10,877 nucleotides of DNA, from assembly GCA_009786735.1 (NCBI GenBank), contig WQRM01000041.1, forward strand, positions 1-10,877, read 5' to 3'. The position numbers were made by a program, and so were the translations under genes. This document shows positions 5,558 to 10,877 of the stretch, piece after piece. Numbering within the stretch: the stretch's first letter is position 1; each line of letters starts with the position of its first letter. The DNA comes from Oscillospiraceae bacterium (lineage in GTDB: Bacteria > Bacillota > Clostridia > Oscillospirales > Acutalibacteraceae). Under the pieces are notes generated by a model that searched no databases, was not told the origin of the DNA, and was given only the letters and a program-made list of their open reading frames with translations.

Positions 5558-5700
5558 TCAGCTTGCTGCTCACACGGTTGATTGGCAACGCCGCAGCTGG
5601 TTTTGCAGGCGGATTGGCAGCTGGTTTGGCATTCGCCGCAGCCGCCGTCGCACAGGCTTTCTTGCAGAGTGCGGGTTTCCAGGGTCACAATACGTTGCAT
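5554..5700 (-). CDS. scfA: SCIFF ranthipeptide precursor
   Basis: A 48-residue peptide I translated from ATG at 5698-5700 to TGA at 5554-5556. The leader (MQRIVTLETRTLQES) is followed by the near-invariant SCIFF core CGECQTSCQSACKTSC at 21-36 and a closing GVANQPCE. Members of this family are modified by the adjacent radical SAM maturase, which installs Cys-derived thioether links. It has seven cysteines (17, 21, 24, 28, 32, 36, 43), one more than the name-giving six; Cys17 is the extra one. AGGAG lies 9 bases before the start; a dedicated promoter lies at 5746-5774. The stop overlaps the scfB start, so the two are co-translated. The mature product's function is not firmly established; a quorum-sensing role has been proposed in clostridia. 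Confidence 0.97.
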   Translation of the reverse strand: MQRIVTLETRTLQESLCDGGCGECQTSCQSACKTSCGVANQPCEQQAE

Positions 5701-5745
5701 GGGACTCTCCTAAATAAAAAATAATAATGCGCAATGCAGAAATAG

Positions 5746-5774
5746 AGTATACCATAATTCGGCGCGTTTGTCAA
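5746..5774 (-). promoter_or_regulatory. Sigma-A type promoter for scfA-scfB
   Basis: Minus strand TTGACA (5769-5774), 17-bp spacer, TATACT (5746-5751). The TGA inside the -35 box is the stop codon of the upstream GH2 gene. The 5' leader before scfA is about 40 bases and A/T-rich. Confidence 0.88.
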
Positions 5775-7936
5775 GCGTTCACTTGCACTTGCGCGGTCAC
5801 CTCGCCGCAGCGCACCTGCAGCACCGCAGGGCAGCCCGCCCGCACATACACCACCGCTTGACCCATGCAGGTCTCGCGCGTGTTGCTGCGATAGGCTGTG
5901 GTGTCATCCGCCACGCCGTTGTCCATGCCCAGCCATTCGCCGCCGCGCAACGTGCAGGTGATGGCTGCGTCCTCGCTCACCAACCGCCCTTGTGCGTCGC
6001 GCAGCGAAACAATCACCTGCACCACGCTGTCGCCCTGCTCGGCGTCCAGTGTGATGGCAGCCAGCTCGCCCGGCACGTCGTAGACAGCTTCAACTTGCTC
6101 GTCACCGCGTGTCGCCACCGCACGCAAGCCGTCAAACTGCGCAGGCAGCGCAAACGCCACCGTGTAGCCCTCAAGTGCCTTCGCGCCCAGCGATTGCCCG
6201 TCGCAGAACAGCTCAATTTTTTCGGCGTTGGTGTACACCGTGCCGTCAGCCTCCAAGTGCGCCACGAGTTCATCAGCCCACATCGCATGGCGGTGATGGT
6301 AGCGCGGCTTCTCAAAGCCCGCGGTCGTCAGCAGCCCGGCAGGGGACAGCCGCACCGGCCAACCCTGTGCCTCGCCCAGGTAGTCCACGCCCGTCCACAG
6401 GAATTGTCCGCAGATGTCCTCGTTGTCGCGCACCGCAAGCCATTGATCTTCCTCGTGGCCATTTTCGCTGCCATAAATCACATGCTCGGGATAGGCCTCC
6501 CGGTCGGCGCGATACAGATGCTCCTTGTAGTTGTAGCCCACCACGTCCAGGGTTTGCGGATAGCCCACCAAATTCGCAAGCTCCGGGAACGCAATCGCCG
6601 CCGTCACCGGACGGGTGGTATCGTTTTCCTTCACAATCTCCACCAGCCGTGCGCTAATCTGCGCCAGCCGCTCGGCGTTGGGCTTGTTGGGGTCATACTG
6701 CCGCTCTTGCGCGGGCTTGTTGGCATCGTTGTTGCCGGTCATGGTCTTGAACATCGGGTGGCAGTACGGGTCATTGGGATAGTCAATCTCGTTGCCCACG
6801 CTCCACAAAATCACGCTGGGATGGTTGCGGTCGCGCCGCACAAAATCGCGCAGGTCGCGCTCATGCCAGTTGGGGAACGCATCCGAGTAGCCAAAATGCT
6901 TCGGCGGATACACATTGTGCCCCTGCCACCACTTGTTTTTGCAGCCCTCCCACTCGTCAAAGGCCTCGTTCATCACCACAAAGCCCATTTCGTCGCACAG
7001 GTCTAGCAAGTGCGTGTCCGGCGCGTTGTGCGCGGTACGAATCGCGTTGCAGCCGCAGGCTTTGAGCTTGCGCAACCGCCGCCGCCACACTTCTTTGGGC
7101 ACCGCAGCGCCCAGCGCACCGGCATCGTGATGCAGGCACACACCCTTGAGCTTCATGTTCACGCCGTTGAGGAAGAACCCCGTGTTCGCGCAAAACTTCA
7201 CCGTGCGAATCCCGCAAGTGATGTCCAGGCTGTCGCAAACTTGCCCGGCGTTCAGCACTTGGCACGTCAGCGTATACAGGGCAGGGGAGTCCGGCGACCA
7301 CAACTTGGGATTCTCCATCCGCAGCTGCACGCTACCCGTTTGACCACTGCCGCGCACCGTCTTGCCGTCAAGTGTGAAAGCAACCTCGGCCTCGGCCGAA
7401 AGCGCCCACGCCACGTTTAGCGTATGCGCATCCACCGTGTGCACAAACACGCCATGGGGCACAAAATGCACAGGGTCAAGCACTTCGAGCGTCACATCGC
7501 GATAAATCCCATTGCCGGTGTACCAGCGCGAGTCGGCCAGGTCGTTGTGCTCCACGCGCACGGCGAGCACGTTCTCGCCAGCTCGTGCGAAGGGGCTGAT
7601 GTCGTGCGTCACGCTGGTGTAGCCACAAGGGCGCATGCCCAGGAAGTTGCTGTTGCACCACACGCGCGCGTTTTTGTAGATGCCGCCGAAGTTCACGCGC
7701 ACCGTCTTGCCTGCCACATCTTCGGGCAGCGCAAACCGCAGGCGATACCAGCCCACGCCGCCGCGCGCATAGCCCGTGCCGCTGCTATAGCGCTCATCAA
7801 AGTCATGCTCCACCGCCCAGTCGTGCGGCAGCGTCACGCCTTGCCATTCGCTGTCGTCATAGCCCGCATAAAACGCATGGGGTTGCTCGTCCAAGCAGAA
7901 CTTCCAGCCCTGCGCCAGTGTTGTTGTGTGTCGCAT
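5771..7936 (-). CDS. Glycoside hydrolase family 2 enzyme, beta-galactosidase type
   Basis: A 721-residue retaining glycosidase, probably acting on beta-galactosides. Domain order: jelly-roll sugar-binding domain (about 10-155, with LPHDW at 36-40 and GGVGWYR at 59-65), immunoglobulin-like domain (about 160-250), TIM barrel (about 255-555), then C-terminal beta-sandwich domains. The acid/base is Glu383 in SVGNEI; the nucleophile is probably Glu491 in IYGSENG, the position used by the DUF4982-bearing branch of the family. KGVCLHHDAG and NAIRTAHNAP are typical barrel strands. No signal peptide, so it acts on imported sugar in the cytoplasm; no transporter is next to it. GAGGT lies 6 bases before the ATG; I see no convincing promoter in the repeat-filled stretch upstream. 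Specificity (galactoside versus glucuronide or another) cannot be fixed from sequence alone. Confidence 0.93.
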   Translation of the reverse strand: MRHTTTLAQGWKFCLDEQPHAFYAGYDDSEWQGVTLPHDWAVEHDFDERYSSGTGYARGGVGWYRLRFALPEDVAGKTVRVNFGGIYKNARVWCNSNFLGMRPCGYTSVTHDISPFARAGENVLAVRVEHNDLADSRWYTGNGIYRDVTLEVLDPVHFVPHGVFVHTVDAHTLNVAWALSAEAEVAFTLDGKTVRGSGQTGSVQLRMENPKLWSPDSPALYTLTCQVLNAGQVCDSLDITCGIRTVKFCANTGFFLNGVNMKLKGVCLHHDAGALGAAVPKEVWRRRLRKLKACGCNAIRTAHNAPDTHLLDLCDEMGFVVMNEAFDEWEGCKNKWWQGHNVYPPKHFGYSDAFPNWHERDLRDFVRRDRNHPSVILWSVGNEIDYPNDPYCHPMFKTMTGNNDANKPAQERQYDPNKPNAERLAQISARLVEIVKENDTTRPVTAAIAFPELANLVGYPQTLDVVGYNYKEHLYRADREAYPEHVIYGSENGHEEDQWLAVRDNEDICGQFLWTGVDYLGEAQGWPVRLSPAGLLTTAGFEKPRYHHRHAMWADELVAHLEADGTVYTNAEKIELFCDGQSLGAKALEGYTVAFALPAQFDGLRAVATRGDEQVEAVYDVPGELAAITLDAEQGDSVVQVIVSLRDAQGRLVSEDAAITCTLRGGEWLGMDNGVADDTTAYRSNTRETCMGQAVVYVRAGCPAVLQVRCGEVTAQVQVNA

Positions 7937-8024
7937 CTTGATACCTCATTCTTAAAATTTGCTATTTTCGCCCATTGTGTTGATATATAGCCTGATATTT
8001 CCTGCAACTTGCTGCGTGCCGTAA

Positions 8025-8053
8025 CCTGTAGGGGCGGATGCACATCCGCCCGG
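8025..8053 (+). repeat. Palindromic repeat family A, copy 6
   Basis: CCTGTAGGGGCGGAT, GCAC centre, ATCCGCCCGGG. Differs from copies 2 and 5 by one base, in the loop. Confidence 0.85.
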
Positions 8054-8083
8054 GGCTTCAATAACACACATCTTTTTGCACTT

Positions 8084-8111
8084 CGGGTGGCGCGCCCGCC
8101 ACCCCTACATG
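8084..8111 (-). repeat. Palindromic repeat family A, copy 7
   Basis: Identical to copy 4 over 28 bases; inverted relative to copy 6, which lies 30 bp to the left. Confidence 0.85.
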
Positions 8112-8119
8112 CCGCGGCT

Positions 8120-8250
8120 TGATGAAAGCTGAAGAACACCGTTTCCTGAGCGGCCCTCGCGTTTACGCGGGGGCTGTCGCCGCGAACGAGACCTGCGCAT
8201 CGCACCACTGTGGTGCGGCGACTGGGGGTGCGGATTTCGCTGGCGCGTCC
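8120..8250. other. Hairpin-rich stretch of unknown nature
   Basis: Contains CCTCGCG-TTTA-CGCGGGG (about 8156-8173), a perfect CGCACCAC-T-GTGGTGCG hairpin (8201-8217), and GTCGCCGC (8176-8183), which can pair with GCGGCGAC (8215-8222) to enclose or compete with it. It could be a structured RNA or a further repeat family; I do not recognise it. Confidence 0.35.
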
Positions 8251-8280
8251 TGTTGTAATGTGCGTTTCAAACTTGCATGT

Positions 8281-8447
8281 GCTCCGCACGCCTTCCTCAC
8301 CCCTCGCGGCTCGGGGAGCTCCCTCCAGAGGAGAGGAGCTGGGGCTTGTTTCTTCAAGTTTCGATGTCGTTCACCGCTTAATCCTCGGCTCCTTCCTCTG
8401 GAAGGAGCTGGCACGCGCCGCGCGTGACTGAGGAAGGCTCGCGGAGC
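8281..8447. repeat. 167-bp imperfect inverted repeat, MITE-like
   Basis: Left arm 8281-8342 and right arm 8387-8447 are inverse copies: GCTCCGC-ACG-CCTTCCTCA at the left end against TGAGGAAGG-CTC-GCGGAGC at the right end, then shared CGCGGC and AGCTCC-TCCAGAGGA blocks inward, with a 44-bp centre. No transposase is encoded, and I cannot identify a target-site duplication. Confidence 0.75.
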
Positions 8448-8499
8448 GCCCCTGCGGGGCGCAGGTCGCTTCGCTGTGGTCTCGGACAGGTTGTGTCCG
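8446..8499. repeat. Two short GC hairpins next to the inverted repeat
   Basis: GCGCCCC-TGC-GGGGCGC (8446-8462) and CGGACA-GGTTG-TGTCCG (8483-8499), joined by GGTCGCTTCGCTGTG, which resembles the module at 10803-10816. Confidence 0.65.
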
Positions 8500-8504
8500 C
8501 GCAC

Positions 8505-8532
8505 CCTGTAGGGGCGGCAATCTTGCCGCCCG
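8505..8532 (+). repeat. Palindromic repeat family A, copy 8
   Basis: CCTGTAGGGGCGGCAA, TC centre, TTGCCGCCCG. The core GGCAA/TTGCC differs from the GGAT/ATCC of other copies, yet both arms change together and the stem remains. Confidence 0.85.
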
Positions 8533-8623
8533 AACCACAAAAAACGCACTCGTTATCCGCTTAAGCCTCGCCACCCAATCCCCAAAACACCTCAATACCA
8601 TGCTCAAAACGCGTTATAAATAT

Positions 8624-8648
8624 ACCCCCACGCAATCAGCGCAGGGGT
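8624..8648 (-). terminator. Likely terminator of the small secreted-protein gene
   Basis: On the minus strand, a 10-bp stem with two G-T pairs (ACCCCTGCGC / GCGTGGGGGT, loop TGATT) followed by ATATTTATAA, about 30 bp after the stop codon. The T run is weak, so efficiency is uncertain. Confidence 0.6.
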
Positions 8649-8679
8649 GTTGGTTTTCGCGTCTAATGCCGCCTAGAGT

Positions 8680-9165
8680 TTACATCCAAATCCAGCCGAA
8701 CGCAAACACAAACAGGAACCAGTTCCAGGTTGTGGCAGGGCGATCAGTGCCGGGGATGGTGTTGCCGCCAGCGGGCGGTGTGGGGGGCGTGGGGGTGGTG
8801 GCGGGCACCAGCGTCAGCGTTGTGGTGCCGATGGTCAGGTTGTTGCCCGAGCGAACCACTTGGCCAAACGACATCGTGTTGCCGGGGATCGCAGCGCTGG
8901 TCAAACGCAGCAAACGTGCGTTGCCGGACATCACGAATTGGTACGTCATGCCGCTCGTTGCGCCATTGGCACGAATCACTTGCCCGCTGCCGCCAGCGTT
9001 GAATACCAGCACATCATTGGGACGAAACACTTGGTTTTGCGAGGCAGTCACGCGCCAGCGGCCCACCAGTTGAGCCTCCGTGATGCTTGTGTTTGCTTGT
9101 GCGACCACGATGCCAAAACCTGCCAGCAGCGCCATGACCATCAGAATGCTAAGAATCTTTTTCAT
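8680..9165 (-). CDS. Small exported protein with a proline linker and aromatic C-terminus
   Basis: 161 residues from ATG at 9163-9165, chosen because AGGAAGGA lies about 10 bases upstream and because a signal sequence starts there (MKKILSILMVMALLAGFGIVVAQA, likely signal peptidase cut after AQA near residue 24). The body (about 27-118; LVGRWRVTASQNQVFRPNDVLVFNAGGSGQ begins it, in two parts) alternates short beta strands and resembles small lipocalin-like or DUF5640-like extracellular domains, which I suggest only tentatively. Then comes a Thr/Pro linker (TPTPPTPP), and a final WNWFLFVFAFGWIWM segment, hydrophobic and aromatic, with no basic tail. It may anchor the protein in the membrane or act in sorting. 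It has its own consensus promoter and a terminator, so it is a single-gene unit. Function unknown. Confidence 0.85.
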   Translation of the reverse strand: MKKILSILMVMALLAGFGIVVAQANTSITEAQLVGRWRVTASQNQVFRPNDVLVFNAGGSGQVIRANGATSGMTYQFVMSGNARLLRLTSAAIPGNTMSFGQVVRSGNNLTIGTTTLTLVPATTPTPPTPPAGGNTIPGTDRPATTWNWFLFVFAFGWIWM

Positions 9166-9203
9166 GTCTACAAATCCTTCCTTTCGGTACGTTGATACCA
9201 CCT

Positions 9204-9232
9204 ATTATACAATATTCTACAAGAAATGTCAA
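9204..9232 (-). promoter_or_regulatory. Perfect consensus sigma-A promoter of the small exported-protein gene
   Basis: Minus strand TTGACA (9227-9232), 17-bp spacer, TATAAT (9204-9209), with about 30 bases from the start point to the ATG. Suggests high expression. Confidence 0.92.
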
Positions 9233-9266
9233 GCATAATTTTTGCGATTTTTACCACTAAAGCAAA

Positions 9267-9788
9267 TTATTGGAAAATTTCCACCGCGCGCCCCGTCCGC
9301 AGCGAAGCGTTGCAGTCCAGCACACGTTGGTTGTCGCTGCCACGAAAGCGCGTGTTGAGGCTCTTGCGGCTTTGCATGAACCGCCCATCCACCAGCACAT
9401 CAATCTGCGCCAGCACCGCATGCGCGCCCTCGTCTGCCAGCAGCTCCTCAAACACATAGCCCGTGTAGCACCAGATGTCTTTCCCTGTCTCAACTTCGCC
9501 GCGCGGGAATTGTTGTCTTACCTGCACCAACAAGCTCAACACTGCGGCACGATTGCGCGGGTGCAGCGGCTCGCCACCCAGCAGTGTCAGCCCACGGATA
9601 TGCTTCGGGCGCATCAGTTCAATCACCTGTGCAGCGGTTTCGTCCGTGAAGGGTTTGCCATAGCTAAACTGCCAGGCCTGCGGATTAAAACAGCCGGGGC
9701 AGGCGTGTTCGCAGCCGCTGCAAAACAGCGACACCCGCACGCCCGTCCCGTTGGCAACATCATGTGGTTTCAGCTCGGAATAATGCAT
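9267..9788 (-). CDS. nrdG: Anaerobic ribonucleoside-triphosphate reductase activating protein
   Basis: A 173-residue radical SAM enzyme that generates the glycyl radical on NrdD, the oxygen-sensitive reductase that makes deoxynucleotides. It begins MHYSELKPHDVANGTGVRVS, typical of NrdG; the CxxxCxxC cluster motif is Cys26, Cys30 and Cys33 (CEHACPGC); GGEPL at 71-75 is the SAM-binding strand; and the C-terminal RFRGSDNQRVLDCNAS matches the family's RGSxNQRV ending. The length is normal. An AAAGGAAAG ribosome site lies about 12 bases upstream, rather far. nrdD, which usually lies directly upstream, is not in the window; instead a DUF2807 lipoprotein gene lies 76 bp upstream. I see no clear promoter in that gap. 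Confidence 0.95.
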   Translation of the reverse strand: MHYSELKPHDVANGTGVRVSLFCSGCEHACPGCFNPQAWQFSYGKPFTDETAAQVIELMRPKHIRGLTLLGGEPLHPRNRAAVLSLLVQVRQQFPRGEVETGKDIWCYTGYVFEELLADEGAHAVLAQIDVLVDGRFMQSRKSLNTRFRGSDNQRVLDCNASLRTGRAVEIFQ

Positions 9789-9828
9789 AAGACGACTAGA
9801 CTTTCCTTTTCATCAAAAAACTAGGATA

Positions 9829-9864
9829 GACCCCCGCGAAGCGACGGAGTCCCACCGCAGGTGG
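9829..9864 (-). repeat. Composite repeat module abutting the DUF2807 gene stop
   Basis: Contains GCGAAGCGAC and the inverted 13-mer CCCACCGCAGGTG (9851-9863), both seen elsewhere in the window. The stop codon of the lipoprotein gene (9865-9867) comes directly after it. Confidence 0.65.
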
Positions 9865-10689
9865 CTACCGTGCCCGCACACGACCCACGCCGTCCACGTC
9901 ACGCGTCACGCGCGCGCCGCCATCATAGCGCACGGTGCCCACGCCGCGCACATGCGCCATCAGCGTTTCGGTGGCATACACATCCACCGTACCCACGCCG
10001 TCCACGCGCACGTCAGCGTTTTCAATGGCGAAGTCAAAGCCGCGCACGTTCGCCACGCCTTCCAGCGCAATCGTCGCATACGGCGCGCTGCCGCGCAGGT
10101 GCGCTGTGCCCACGCCCTCCATCTGCAGATCCATCCGATCTTGCAGTTGACCAAAATCAAACTCACCATTCACCACGCCGCGCAGCGAAATCTGCGCATA
10201 GGGCACGCCGGGGTTGTTGTAGTTCACGTCCCACACGCCCTCAATTTGCAGATGCGTGAACGGTAGCCCCGTCATAATCGTGAACTCCGTGCTGCGCAGA
10301 CGCCGCCCGCCCCAGCCCATGATGCTCACGTGGTTTTCGCGAACATTTACGTTGAGATAGTCAAACAGGTTTTCGTCCGTGCGTATAACGAGGCGGTTGC
10401 CCAGCGCTTCATCAACAATGAGCTGCGGGCCGCGGTTGTTGGGCGCATTGTGCAAATCCAAGTTGAGGATAACCAGCACCAGCGAGTCCCAAAACTCATC
10501 ATACTCCACATTCGGCGGCGTGGAAAAATCGGGCAAATGCTCTGCATCCACCGTGAATTCACGTTCCACAACGTTGCGATTCCCACGGGTCATCCGCGCG
10601 CCAAAGCCGCCCCCGCCAATCACAACGCATCCGCCCAGCATCACCAGCAGTGCCGCCGTCAGTATCAGTCCCACAATTTTCTTCACCAT
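9865..10689 (-). CDS. Lipoprotein with DUF2807-like (GIN-domain) beta-helix
   Basis: 274 residues. It starts with a lipoprotein signal (KKIVGLILTAALLVMLGGC, lipid-carrying Cys21), followed by a Gly-rich spacer, so it should sit on the outer face of the cell membrane. The first third (about 40-130) is a beta-rich region without a recognised motif. From about residue 145 there are repeated strands ending in a Gly-Val turn (IEGVWDV, EGVGTAHLRG, EGVANVRG, DGVGTVDVYA, RGVGTVRYDG, DGVGRVRA), spaced roughly 20 residues, the pattern of a short right-handed beta-helix as in DUF2807 / head-GIN domain proteins. The biochemical role of the family is unclear; adhesin-like roles have been proposed. The ATG has AAGGAGA 7 bases upstream. 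The stop lies beside a repeat module, which may have altered the C-terminus. Confidence 0.85.
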   Translation of the reverse strand: MVKKIVGLILTAALLVMLGGCVVIGGGGFGARMTRGNRNVVEREFTVDAEHLPDFSTPPNVEYDEFWDSLVLVILNLDLHNAPNNRGPQLIVDEALGNRLVIRTDENLFDYLNVNVRENHVSIMGWGGRRLRSTEFTIMTGLPFTHLQIEGVWDVNYNNPGVPYAQISLRGVVNGEFDFGQLQDRMDLQMEGVGTAHLRGSAPYATIALEGVANVRGFDFAIENADVRVDGVGTVDVYATETLMAHVRGVGTVRYDGGARVTRDVDGVGRVRAR

Positions 10690-10718
10690 GTTAATTCTCC
10701 TTCTTTGTTGTTGCTGTT

Positions 10719-10727
10719 ATTATAGCA
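10719..10727 (-). promoter_or_regulatory. Extended -10 promoter of the DUF2807 lipoprotein gene
   Basis: Minus strand TGCTATAAT (10719-10727), an extended -10 box; the -35 region 17 bp upstream (TGGCGC) is poor, as is common with extended -10 promoters. About 30 bp before the start codon. Confidence 0.7.
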
Positions 10728-10785
10728 AAAAAGTCACGTGCGCGCCACCAATTCCGGTGTGCAATTGCGCAACTATCAGTTGCCT

Positions 10786-10818
10786 CACCTGCGGTGGGGC
10801 GATGTCGCTTCGCTGTGT
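10786..10818 (+). repeat. Composite repeat module, upstream of the lipoprotein promoter
   Basis: CACCTGCGGTGGG (10786-10798) followed by GATGTCGCTTCGCTGTGT. This is broadly the inverse of 9829-9864, so the lipoprotein and its promoter are flanked by related modules in opposite orientation. Confidence 0.65.
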
Positions 10819-10834
10819 CCGATCACAACCCCAT

Positions 10835-10869
10835 AAAAAATCCCCCCGCGAAGCGGCCTAAAGTTTTTT
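10835..10869. terminator. Possible bidirectional terminator
   Basis: AAAAAA, then a CCGC-GAA-GCGG hairpin (10846-10856), then TTTTTT at 10864-10869. The stem is short and the T runs are offset by 4-7 bases, and the hairpin resembles the repeat modules, so this is tentative. Confidence 0.4.
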
Positions 10870-10877
10870 GCGCTACT

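Larger units (their letters stand above)
7937..8679. other. 743-bp region without a convincing gene, filled with repeats
   Basis: From left to right: about 85 bp of AT-richer leader upstream of the GH2 gene, two family-A palindromes (8025-8053, 8084-8111), a hairpin-rich stretch (8120-8250), a long inverted repeat (8281-8447), GC hairpins (8446-8462 and 8483-8499), one more family-A copy (8505-8532), and a terminator for the gene to the right. Open frames here have repeat-like translations and no ribosome sites in useful positions. I found no tRNA T-arm (GGTTCGA). Confidence 0.75.

Noticed and set aside
5570..5755. 61-residue minus-strand frame overlapping scfA
   Set aside because: Different frame from the SCIFF peptide, lacks a ribosome site, and starts near the -10 box of the scfA promoter.
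5768..7006. 412-residue plus-strand open frame opposite the GH2 gene
   Set aside because: It is a shadow of the GH2 coding strand: rich in His/Arg/Val/Ala, no recognisable domain, and the minus-strand frame has a complete family 2 architecture.
8176..8260. Possible tRNA or other known small RNA
   Set aside because: There is strong pairing, but no GGTTCGA T-arm, no cloverleaf spacing, and no match to RNA classes I know.
7834..8289. 151-residue minus-strand frame running through repeats into the GH2 start
   Set aside because: Its translation is repeat-derived and it overlaps the GH2 start in another frame; no ribosome site or conserved motif.
8163..8549. 128-residue minus-strand frame in the repeat cluster
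   Set aside because: Entirely made of inverted-repeat and palindrome sequence; no start signals.

Overview
The window looks like chromosomal DNA of a GC-rich member of the Clostridia (Firmicutes), most likely an anaerobic, gut-type, Ruminococcaceae/Oscillospiraceae-like bacterium. The evidence is a SCIFF ranthipeptide precursor with its radical SAM maturase (a near-signature locus of Clostridia), an anaerobic ribonucleotide reductase activase, consensus sigma-A promoters with AGGAGG-type ribosome sites, and many small GC-rich palindromic repeats between genes. The lineage is inferred, not proven.

Left part (1-3185, minus strand) is a tightly packed methionine/one-carbon operon, read right to left: an Rrf2-type regulator, methylenetetrahydrofolate reductase (metF), a free-standing methionine synthase reactivation-domain protein, and B12-dependent methionine synthase (metH), which runs off the left edge. 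Gaps are 19 bp or short stop/start overlaps. A TTGACA-17-TAAAAT promoter lies upstream, with a 7-bp inverted repeat across the expected start point.

Back to back with it on the plus strand (3285-3850) is a compact metal-response unit: perfect consensus promoter, inverted-repeat candidate operator, an ArsR/SmtB-family repressor with a Cys-rich tail, a 4-bp-overlapping 40-residue protein with 11 cysteines (metallothionein-like; too short for routine gene calling), and a strong hairpin-plus-T terminator.

The middle (3851-5774) is a repeat-laden stretch followed on the minus strand by the ranthipeptide pair scfA (48 aa, missed by simple ORF calls) and scfB. scfB carries an in-frame, hairpin-rich repeat between its N-terminal domain and its radical SAM core, and its 3' end is part of a 119-bp direct repeat whose second copy lies between genes.

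The right part, all minus strand, holds a cytoplasmic glycoside hydrolase family 2 enzyme (5771-7936), a 743-bp gene-free repeat region, a small secreted or membrane-tethered protein with an aromatic C-terminus (8680-9165), nrdG (9267-9788) without nrdD in view, and a DUF2807-like lipoprotein (9865-10689). The last 188 bp hold its promoter and further repeat modules.

The most unusual content is the repeat landscape: at least eight copies of one palindromic element with compensating changes in the core, a 167-bp MITE-like inverted repeat, and an in-frame repeat inside an enzyme gene. The ArsR plus mini-metallothionein unit is the next most interesting.
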